A stretch of 6,027 nt of DNA from Eubacteriales bacterium (GTDB lineage: Bacteria > Bacillota > Clostridia > Christensenellales > CAG-138), in contig JAUYTF010000356.1 of NCBI GenBank assembly GCA_030695285.1, positions 1 to 6,027 of the forward strand, given 5' to 3'. Below are positions 1-5,345 of this stretch, piece by piece. The notes beneath the pieces were generated by a model, which saw nothing but the letters and a program-made list of their open reading frames with translations, made no database searches and had not been told where the DNA came from. The translations under genes and the position numbers were made by a program. The first letter of the stretch is position 1. The number at the start of each line of letters is the position of its first letter.

Positions 1-45
1 TGTCTTTCCAATCCGTTCCGTCAGGCTCTTTGCTATCTTAGCCAT
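1..45 (-). CDS. cysK: Cysteine synthase (O-acetylserine sulfhydrylase), N-terminal fragment
   Basis: Only the first 15 codons are in the window and the gene continues past the left edge. The visible peptide, MAKIAKSLTERIGKT, resembles the start of PLP-dependent cysteine synthases, whose N-termini commonly read like KSLTELIGNTPL just before the substrate-binding region. Members of the family make L-cysteine from O-acetylserine and sulfide in the cytoplasm. The ATG at 43-45 is supported by an AAGGAG ribosome binding site nine bases upstream and by a good promoter further up (89-117). The assignment rests on a short N-terminal match, so a cystathionine beta-synthase-like or other fold-type II PLP paralogue is possible. 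The lysine that carries PLP lies outside the window. Confidence 0.6.
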   Translation of the reverse strand, partial: MAKIAKSLTERIGKT

Positions 46-54
46 TTGATTTCT

Positions 55-60
55 CTCCTT
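55..60 (-). promoter_or_regulatory. Ribosome binding site of cysK
   Basis: On the minus strand this reads AAGGAG, nine bases before the ATG at 43-45. It is close to the ideal Shine-Dalgarno sequence and fixes the start of a gene that is otherwise seen only as a short fragment. Confidence 0.8.
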
Positions 61-67
61 GTTATTC

Positions 68-88
68 ACATATATGTTTTATATGTTT
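68..88 (-). repeat. Tandem 9-bp repeat plus 10-bp palindrome at the cysK start site (candidate operator)
   Basis: On the plus strand the 9-mer TATATGTTT occurs twice back to back (71-79 and 80-88). The right copy abuts the -10 element. A perfect 10-bp palindrome, ACATATATGT, lies at 68-77 and overlaps the left copy. Transcription should start near 82, so the repeats span roughly -6 to +15, where a bound repressor would block initiation. The expected leader is only about 37 bases, too short for a T-box or SAM riboswitch. Regulation, if any, is therefore more likely by a DNA-binding protein. Cysteine genes in Bacillota are often controlled by Rrf2-family CymR or LysR-family CysL regulators. I do not claim a match to either site, and AT-rich sequence can form such repeats by chance. 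Confidence 0.4.
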
Positions 89-117
89 AATTTACACGCG
101 CACGCTCAGTTTGTCAA
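89..117 (-). promoter_or_regulatory. Sigma-A type promoter of cysK
   Basis: On the minus strand a perfect TTGACA -35 box (112-117) is followed by exactly 17 bases and TAAATT (89-94), a four-of-six match to TATAAT. Initiation is expected near position 82. The promoter begins just beyond the U-tract of the terminator that closes the preceding xdhC unit, so cysK is probably transcribed independently of its upstream neighbour. Confidence 0.8.
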
Positions 118-126
118 GCGTTTTTG

Positions 127-156
127 AAAAAAGCAGCAGAAATTGTCTCTGCTGCT
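127..156 (-). terminator. Intrinsic terminator of the tex-xdhC unit
   Basis: On the minus strand a perfect 9-bp stem forms between AGCAGCAGA (148-156) and TCTGCTGCT (132-140). The loop is seven bases, and the stem runs directly into six T residues (127-132). It begins 13 bases after the xdhC stop codon. Stem, loop and U-tract are all typical of a Rho-independent terminator for minus-strand transcription. Confidence 0.85.
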
Positions 157-169
157 CGATCTTTTCCCG

Positions 170-1090
170 CTATTCCTCCGCGAACGGCTCAATCCAAACC
201 TGCATGCGCCCACCGCAGACCATGCCTTCTTCCTCGGCAACGTCGTTTGACATGTCTAGGTTGATCAGGCGTGCCTGCCCGGTGCGCAGCACATCCAGCG
301 CGTGCTTGACAATCTCGTGCTCGCCGCAGCCGCCACCGACGGTGCCGACGATACCGCCGAGTTGGTTAACCGCCATCACAGCGCCCGTGGGCACGGGCGT
401 TGACCCGCTCTTTTCCACCACGACGGCAAGCGCGCAGGGCTCTTTTTGAGAGAGCAAATACGCCAACAATTGCGGCTCATGGGAGGCCAGCGCAAGACGC
501 GTGGATTCCCGCGCTGAACTACGGCTGCTGCGCTGTAAAATCAGCTCCGCGAGGATGGAGATGGCAATCTCTTTTGGCGTTTCCGCACCGATGGCAAGAC
601 CGATGGGCGTATGGATTTGATCGATCTTCGCGCGGATAAAGCCCTCCTGCTCCAGCATCTTAAATAGCTCAATCGTGCGTCTGTGAGAGCCGATCAAACC
701 CAGATAGCGCGGCATATCGCCAGCCAGCAGCGCGCGCAGGCAAAGCGCGTCGTGCCGATGTCCGCGCGTGATGACGCAGACAAAATCGTATCGGTTAATG
801 CTCAGCTCGCGAATCGCTTTTTCAAACGAATCACAGATCACCCGCCCGGCCTCCGGAAAGCGTACCGCGTTGGCAAAGCCCGGGCGATCGTCCACCACCG
901 TAACGTCATACTCCAGATCGGCGGCATAGCGGCTCAGCGGTTGCGACACATGCCCGCCGCCAAGGAGGATGAGCCTCTGCGGCGGCAGAAACGCGCGCGT
1001 ATAGCAAGCCTCGCGGCCTTTGTCATCCCGCGTGGAGAGGATCAGCTCAGCTGGCGCGCCGTTTTGCATGGATAGGTTTATAAAACGCAT
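170..1090 (-). CDS. XdhC/CoxI-family molybdenum hydroxylase maturation protein with permuted domain order
   Basis: This cytoplasmic protein of 306 residues belongs to the XdhC/CoxI family. The family binds molybdenum cofactor and helps insert the sulfurated form into xanthine dehydrogenase-type enzymes. A Rossmann-like XdhC_C domain comes first (about 37-185): GGGHVSQ at 44-50 is the nucleotide-binding loop, VVDDRP is at 65-70, GLIGSHRR at 131-138, and the family block from HTPIGLAIG through PKEIAISILAEL at 160-183. The XdhC_CoxI domain follows (about 205-302), with SGSTP at 228-232, TVGGGCGEHEI at 250-260 and VCGGRMQVWIEP at 291-302. The textbook XdhC has these domains in the reverse order, and no second CoxI domain is present. 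The start is set by AGGAGG four bases upstream, and an in-frame stop lies shortly before it. The gene follows tex by 42 bases without a visible terminator, so the two are probably co-transcribed. No molybdoenzyme subunit is visible, so its client is unknown. The family call is firm but the exact role is inferred. Confidence 0.9.
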   Translation of the reverse strand: MRFINLSMQNGAPAELILSTRDDKGREACYTRAFLPPQRLILLGGGHVSQPLSRYAADLEYDVTVVDDRPGFANAVRFPEAGRVICDSFEKAIRELSINRYDFVCVITRGHRHDALCLRALLAGDMPRYLGLIGSHRRTIELFKMLEQEGFIRAKIDQIHTPIGLAIGAETPKEIAISILAELILQRSSRSSARESTRLALASHEPQLLAYLLSQKEPCALAVVVEKSGSTPVPTGAVMAVNQLGGIVGTVGGGCGEHEIVKHALDVLRTGQARLINLDMSNDVAEEEGMVCGGRMQVWIEPFAEE

Positions 1091-1094
1091 GAAC

Positions 1095-1100
1095 CCTCCT
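1095..1100 (-). promoter_or_regulatory. Ribosome binding site of the XdhC-family gene
   Basis: AGGAGG on the minus strand, with a short spacing of four bases to the ATG at 1088-1090. The next in-frame ATG (codon 8) would lie 25 bases away, so the first one is chosen. The short spacing recurs at the EAL gene in this window. Confidence 0.75.
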
Positions 1101-1132
1101 CGATCCGCATCTTTTGATCACAGATCTCTGCG

Positions 1133-3286
1133 CTATTTCTCCACTTGTTTCATCGAAAGCGAAATGCGCTTTTTCGGCACATCCACGCTAAGCACAACCA
1201 CCTTGACCACGTCGCCGATGGACACCACCTCAGACGGGTGCTTGATGAAGCGGTTGACCAGCTCGGAGATGTGCACCAGCCCGTCCTGATGCACGCCGAT
1301 ATCGACGAACACACCGAAATCGATCACGTTTCGCACTGTTCCGGTGAGCACCATGCCGGGCACGATGTCCTTGATGTCCAGCACGTCCGTGCGCAAAACC
1401 GGCTTTGGCAGCTCGTCTCGCGGGTCGCGCCCGGGTTTGACGAGCTCCTTGACCACGTCCTTGAGCGTCGGCAAACCCACACCGCATTCGGTGGCAAGCT
1501 TGCTTTCGCCCGCTTGCTTGACGCGCTCCGGCAAGTCGGCAATCTTGCCCGCCGTGACGTCTTTGAGCGTAAATCCGGTCAGGTTCAGCAGCTTCTCGGC
1601 TGCGGTGTAGCTCTCCGGGTGCACGCCCGTGTTGTCAAACACCAGCTTGCTCTCCGGCACGCGAAGAAAGCCCGCGCACTGCTCAAACGCCTTTGGCCCC
1701 ATCTTGGGCACCTTCATGAGCTGCTTTCTGCCCGTGAACGCGCCGTTTGACTCGCGGTAAACCACGATGTTTTTCGCGAGCGTCTCGTTTAAGCCCGCGA
1801 CCTGTTTTAAGAGCGAAGGCGATGCGGTGTTCACGTCCACCCCGACCGCGTTGACGCAGTCTTCCACCACGCCGTCGAGCGTTTCGCTGAGCCGCTTTTG
1901 CGGCATGTCATGCTGATATTGCCCAACGCCGATGGCCTTGGGGTCGATCTTGACCAGCTCCGCGAGCGGGTCCTGCAATCTTCTTGCAATCGAGACGGCG
2001 GAGCGCAGATTGACGTCATATTGCGGAAACTCCTCTGAGGCGAGCTTGCTAGCGGAATAGACCGAGGCGCCCGCTTCGTTGACGATCATATAACTCACGC
2101 CGCGGTTTCGCGCGATGAGCTCCACGGTCATCTGCTCCGTCTCGCGGGAGGCGGTGCCGTTGCCGATGGCGATGTGCTCGATGGCGTGCTTCTTGACGAG
2201 CTGCTCGAGCTTCTCGATCGCCTCATCCTTCTGCCGTTCGCCGAACGTCGGGTAGACCACGGTCGTGTCGAGCACCTTGCCCGTATCGCTGACCACCGCG
2301 ACCTTACATCCATTGCGGTAGCCGGGGTCGAGCCCCATGGTTACGTGGCCCTTGACGGGCGGCTGCATGAGCAGCGGCTTTAGGTTGATCGCGAAATTAT
2401 GGATCGCGCCCTCATTGGCCAGATCGGTCAGCGCATTTCTCGTTTCGCGCTCCACGGATGGATAGATGAGCCGGTCATAGGCATCCTCCGCCGCGCTTTC
2501 CACAAACTTGCCCGCGGGCGAATTCGCCTTGACCACAGAGCGCTTGACGGTGCCCAGCGCGAGCTCACGGTCGAGGTCGAGATTGACCTTAAGGAAACCT
2601 TCCTTTTCGCCGCGGTTGATCGCGAGAATCTGGTGGCTCTGCAGGCGGCTCATCGGCTGGTCAAACTGATAGTACAGCCGGTAGACGGAGTCCTCCTCCT
2701 TGGCGGCAACGGAGCCGACCTTCGCGTTTTTTGCAATGATGTCCCTGAGCTTTTGCCGGATGGTTGCATCGTCCGACACCGTCTCTGCGATGATGTCCGA
2801 AGCGCCGGCCAGCGCCTCCTCGATGGTGTTTACGCCCTTTTCCGCGTCGATAAACGCTTCTGCGACCACCTCCAGCGCGGGCAGTTCGCGCCCCTGCGCG
2901 AAGATCTGCGTGGCGAGCGGCTCAAGGCCCTTTTCTTTGGCGATGGTTGCGCGCGTGCGGCGCTTTTGCTTATAGGGGCGGTATAAATCCTCCAGCACAG
3001 CGAGGGTCTTCGCCTCATCGATCTGTTTGGTGAGTTCATCCGTGAGCTTGTCCTGCGCAGCGATTGATTTTTTGATCTCCTCGCGCCGCTCGGCGAGGTT
3101 TCTCAGATAACTCAGCCGCTCGGCGAGGTCGCGCAGGGTGGTGTCGTCCATCGTGCCGTGCATCTCCTTGCGGTAGCGCGCGATGAACGGAATGGTGTAT
3201 CCCTCGTCGATGAGATCGACGACGTTTTTGACGTGCGTTTCGTTTTTGTTAAACTCTTTCGCGAGAAGTTGAATCTGTGTTTCCAT
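1133..3286 (-). CDS. tex: Tex/YhgF transcription accessory protein, S1 RNA-binding
   Basis: This complete Tex protein has 717 residues, close to the usual size. Tex is a conserved cytoplasmic nucleic-acid-binding factor tied to transcription and, in some pathogens, to toxin expression; its biochemical role is poorly settled. The helical Tex N-terminal region (about 1-200) contains GYTIPFIARYRKE at 29-41 and LEDLYRPYKQKRRTRA at 98-113. A YqgF/RNase H-like domain spans about 314-445, with GLDPGYRNG at 318-326. The family block VNEAGASVYSASKLA lies at 402-416 and GVGQYQHDM at 453-461. Helix-hairpin-helix segments follow (about 482-543), and an S1 domain (643-713) has the DFGVFVDIG strand and the LVHISEL motif. 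The reading frame stays open upstream to an ATG at 3400, but I chose the ATG at 3286 because AAGGAG lies five bases before it and METQIQLLAKEF matches family N-termini. The extra 38 residues do not look like Tex. A promoter candidate lies upstream at 3369-3377, and xdhC follows after 42 bases. Confidence 0.95.
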   Translation of the reverse strand: METQIQLLAKEFNKNETHVKNVVDLIDEGYTIPFIARYRKEMHGTMDDTTLRDLAERLSYLRNLAERREEIKKSIAAQDKLTDELTKQIDEAKTLAVLEDLYRPYKQKRRTRATIAKEKGLEPLATQIFAQGRELPALEVVAEAFIDAEKGVNTIEEALAGASDIIAETVSDDATIRQKLRDIIAKNAKVGSVAAKEEDSVYRLYYQFDQPMSRLQSHQILAINRGEKEGFLKVNLDLDRELALGTVKRSVVKANSPAGKFVESAAEDAYDRLIYPSVERETRNALTDLANEGAIHNFAINLKPLLMQPPVKGHVTMGLDPGYRNGCKVAVVSDTGKVLDTTVVYPTFGERQKDEAIEKLEQLVKKHAIEHIAIGNGTASRETEQMTVELIARNRGVSYMIVNEAGASVYSASKLASEEFPQYDVNLRSAVSIARRLQDPLAELVKIDPKAIGVGQYQHDMPQKRLSETLDGVVEDCVNAVGVDVNTASPSLLKQVAGLNETLAKNIVVYRESNGAFTGRKQLMKVPKMGPKAFEQCAGFLRVPESKLVFDNTGVHPESYTAAEKLLNLTGFTLKDVTAGKIADLPERVKQAGESKLATECGVGLPTLKDVVKELVKPGRDPRDELPKPVLRTDVLDIKDIVPGMVLTGTVRNVIDFGVFVDIGVHQDGLVHISELVNRFIKHPSEVVSIGDVVKVVVLSVDVPKKRISLSMKQVEK

Positions 3287-3291
3287 GTTCG

Positions 3292-3297
3292 CTCCTT
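3292..3297 (-). promoter_or_regulatory. Ribosome binding site that sets the tex start
   Basis: AAGGAG on the minus strand, five bases before the ATG at 3284-3286. It favours this start over the in-frame ATG at 3398-3400, which would also lie upstream of the proposed promoter. Confidence 0.8.
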
Positions 3298-3302
3298 GCC
3301 CG

Positions 3303-3365
3303 GCGCTGGCAGCGCGCTGCATACGCCTTGCGTTTTCCCGCCCGTCGTATCCTTCGGGGCGTACG
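3303..3365 (-). promoter_or_regulatory. GC-rich, potentially folded 5' leader of tex
   Basis: Between the promoter candidate and the ribosome binding site the leader can form two stems. One is an 8-bp stem pairing 3358-3365 with 3320-3327, with one G-U pair and a 30-base loop. The other is the inverted repeat GCGCTG/CAGCGC at 3303-3315, ending six bases before the Shine-Dalgarno sequence. The proposed start site near 3362 would cut into the first stem. No known riboswitch or leader peptide is recognised, and such pairing is common in GC-rich sequence. Confidence 0.25.
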
Positions 3366-3368
3366 GCT

Positions 3369-3377
3369 ATTTTACCA
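3369..3377 (-). promoter_or_regulatory. Extended -10 promoter candidate for tex
   Basis: On the minus strand TGG precedes TAAAAT, giving an extended -10 (TGn-TAnAAT type) with five of six matches to TATAAT. No convincing -35 box is seen at 17 bases (TTTCTC), which suits an extended -10 promoter. Initiation would fall near 3362, leaving a leader of about 76 bases before tex. It lies just downstream of the terminator candidate for the EAL gene. Confidence 0.5.
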
Positions 3378-3393
3378 CAAAGCACACGCGCGA

Positions 3394-3430
3394 GAAACAA
3401 AAATAAGCGCGCCTGCTCGAACGACGCGCT
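3394..3430 (-). terminator. Probable intrinsic terminator of the c-di-GMP unit
   Basis: On the minus strand AGCGCG (3425-3430) pairs with CGCGCT (3406-3411) in a 6-bp GC-rich stem. A wobble pair and a C-G pair can extend it inward. The stem is followed by a T-rich tract, TTATTTTTGTTT (3394-3405). It lies about 80 bases after the EAL gene stop and before the tex promoter candidate. The large loop and interrupted U-tract make it weaker than the terminator at 127-156. Confidence 0.55.
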
Positions 3431-3511
3431 CCAATACTCTCTATGTTCTCTGTTTATCCGTGTGTTTTATCGCAAGATGGTGTTTTTGTTCGCTGCTGTG
3501 GCTGCTTACGT

Positions 3512-5257
3512 TTATCTGTGCGCTTTTGTACCGAGATAACGTTTTAAGCTCTCAAGCGGCATCGGCAGCGCCTGGTAATACCCCTGCACTCGGTCACACC
3601 CCGCGCGCTGCGCAAACCGCATCTGTTCCTCGGTTTCCACGCCCTCAGCAACCACACTCGCCCCGAAGAGATGACCAAGGCGAACGATCATCTTGGCCAG
3701 CCCTGCCATGTTTGAATCGTGGATGAATACTTTGTCAATCTTCAGCGTCGAAATCTTTAGGTCTTTGAGCATACTGAGCGACGAAAAACCCGTTCCGAAA
3801 TCGTCCAGCGCAATGCGGACACCGCGCTCATGCAGCATATTGAGTTTTTCTATCGCGTGCAACTCGCGGTTAACCAGAACAGACTCCGTCACCTCCAGTT
3901 CGAGCAACTCCGGAGGTATTTCCGTTTCCTTCAGCACAGCCAACACCTGCTCAACAAAGTTGTCTGCTCGAAGCTGCACGCCGGAGACGTTGACAGCAAT
4001 CATATAGTTCACCCGGCTATTGCTGTTGATTTCGCGCAGGGTTTGACAAGCGTTGCGCAGCACCCATGCGCCGAGCGGAAAGATCAGGCGGCTTTCCTCC
4101 GCGATGCTGATGCACTCTAGCGGCGCAACTTCGCCAAGCTCCGGGCTGTGCCAGCGCAGCAGCGCTTCAAACCCGAGCAGGCGCGCTGATGCCGTGTGTA
4201 CCTGTGGCTGAAAATACAGCTCAAACTCCTCATTGCTCAGCGCCTTTGGCAGCGCGTTTCGAATGCGCTGGCGCCGTTGCAGCCTCTCGCCGATCCGCTC
4301 GCTGAATAAAACGATCGCTTCGCCCGACTTCTTTGCCTGATAGAGCGCGAGGTTTGCCTTCATAATCAACTCGTCCCTATCGGTTCCGTCCCGCGGGAAG
4401 CAGGCGACGCCGCAGCTCGCCGAAATGTAATAGTCCGCACCGTCCACATTCACCGGTATACGGATTGCCTGCTGCGCACGGGAAAGCTCCTGATATATCT
4501 GCTGCTCCTCGCAAGGCAGGGGAATGAGCAACACAAGATCGGTTCCCGTCATGCTATAGCATGCATGCTGCCCGGAAAAAAGCGAATCCAGTCGCTGCGC
4601 GATGGTGCGCATGATGATGTCGCTGAGCACGCTGCCATACGAAGCGAGAATCTCCGCGAGGTTGTCCGGCGCGAAAATGGCGATCAGAAAATGCGCATCT
4701 GCTCCGCCCTCCGCCCTCTGCGCAAAAGCGTCGTATAAACTGGCGCGGTTTGGCAGCCCCGTAATCGGCTCCTCATGCGCGATGCGATAGTTTTCTTGCT
4801 GCTGCGCTTTGAGCTCCTTCGCGGTTTGCCTGAGTGCGTGCTGCTCCGAAATATAGCCTGTGATGTCGTTGACCGTAATTGCCACATGCTCGGGCTTTGG
4901 CGAATAGGCGACGATATCATACCATTTGCCGAGTGCTGCGGAGTAATTGGAAATGTGCTCCGATACGCCCGTCTTTGCCACGCGGCCGAAGCATTCGATC
5001 CAGTATGGCTCGGTCAGCGGATAAACGCTGAGCACGCGCTTGCCGATCACATCCTCGCGTCTGAGCCCCGTCTCTGTCTCAAAAGCGCGGTTGACAGCAA
5101 GAATCACATAATCCACCGCGCGCCCGTTCTCGTCGTAGATCATGCGGTAATATGAAAACCGACTGATCATGTTTTCAAGCAATAGCTGCATCTCATCCTC
5201 AGGCAACTTCTGTTGAGATGGCTCTGCAAGATATGCCGGGTCATCCATTTTTCTCAT
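3512..5257 (-). CDS. PAS-GGDEF(degenerate)-EAL protein, probable c-di-GMP phosphodiesterase
   Basis: This is a 581-residue protein with no membrane segment and probably cytosolic. A PAS sensor domain (about 24-135) contains VNRAFETETGLRREDVIGK at 55-73. It is joined by a helical linker to a GGDEF domain (about 161-320) that keeps ITGLPNRASL at 165-174. The signature RLGGDEF has become SMTGTDL at 235-241 and the first metal-binding block is lost, so cyclase activity is unlikely. The EAL domain (about 336-576) keeps the set needed for hydrolysis: E364 of EALLRW, N423, E455, D485-D486 in DDFGTGFSSL, K506, E538 in AEGVE and Q558. It should therefore cleave c-di-GMP to pGpG, with PAS and the degenerate GGDEF as likely regulatory inputs. 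I chose the ATG at 5257 for its AGGAGG. The frame is open to 5506 but that would overlap the upstream cyclase gene, and an ATG at 5323 (22 residues longer) has only a weak site. The gene follows the cyclase by 88 bases without a clear terminator. Confidence 0.92.
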   Translation of the reverse strand: MRKMDDPAYLAEPSQQKLPEDEMQLLLENMISRFSYYRMIYDENGRAVDYVILAVNRAFETETGLRREDVIGKRVLSVYPLTEPYWIECFGRVAKTGVSEHISNYSAALGKWYDIVAYSPKPEHVAITVNDITGYISEQHALRQTAKELKAQQQENYRIAHEEPITGLPNRASLYDAFAQRAEGGADAHFLIAIFAPDNLAEILASYGSVLSDIIMRTIAQRLDSLFSGQHACYSMTGTDLVLLIPLPCEEQQIYQELSRAQQAIRIPVNVDGADYYISASCGVACFPRDGTDRDELIMKANLALYQAKKSGEAIVLFSERIGERLQRRQRIRNALPKALSNEEFELYFQPQVHTASARLLGFEALLRWHSPELGEVAPLECISIAEESRLIFPLGAWVLRNACQTLREINSNSRVNYMIAVNVSGVQLRADNFVEQVLAVLKETEIPPELLELEVTESVLVNRELHAIEKLNMLHERGVRIALDDFGTGFSSLSMLKDLKISTLKIDKVFIHDSNMAGLAKMIVRLGHLFGASVVAEGVETEEQMRFAQRAGCDRVQGYYQALPMPLESLKRYLGTKAHR

Positions 5258-5261
5258 ACAT

Positions 5262-5267
5262 CCTCCT
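5262..5267 (-). promoter_or_regulatory. Ribosome binding site that sets the EAL gene start
   Basis: AGGAGG on the minus strand, four bases before the ATG at 5255-5257. Another in-frame ATG at 5246-5248 would be 13 bases away. The spacing matches that of the XdhC-family gene in this window, so the first ATG is preferred. Confidence 0.65.
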
Positions 5268-5345
5268 GCACAGGCGCGCGAAACGTCTGCAATCCGTCCG
5301 GAAGGTTGTGCGCGTATCAGCATGATCCCTATTGCATGGTTCTCT

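Noticed and set aside
46..169. Possible T-box or SAM riboswitch upstream of cysK
   Set aside because: The expected leader is about 37 AT-rich bases. The only strong hairpin, at 132-156, lies upstream of the promoter and is the xdhC terminator.
111..449. Plus-strand frame of 112 residues opposite the XdhC-family gene and its terminator
   Set aside because: It would read through the terminator hairpin and is antisense to a well-supported gene; the product is a low-complexity Ser/Pro/Thr-rich shadow.
1145..1750. Long plus-strand frame of 201 residues opposite tex
   Set aside because: Histidine-, leucine- and arginine-rich composition typical of an antisense shadow of a GC-rich gene; tex on the other strand matches its family throughout.
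2399..2986. Plus-strand frame of 195 residues opposite tex
   Set aside because: Antisense shadow of the tex N-terminal half with no recognisable family features.
3287..3400. N-terminal extension of tex to an upstream ATG (38 more residues)
   Set aside because: The extension does not resemble Tex, would start upstream of the promoter candidate, and the internal ATG at 3286 has a good ribosome binding site.
3285..3539. 84-residue plus-strand frame ending in a hydrophobic stretch (small frame MVFLFAAVAAYVYLCAFVPR from 3477), partly in the tex/EAL intergenic region
   Set aside because: No ribosome binding site precedes either ATG, it runs antisense through the terminator and promoter candidates, and the hydrophobic tail overlaps the 3' end of the EAL gene. 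It looks like chance.
5258..5345. Possible terminator or promoter between the cyclase and EAL genes
   Set aside because: Only short GC pairings such as GCACA/TGTGC are present, with no U-tract and no paired -35/-10 boxes, so co-transcription is the simpler reading.
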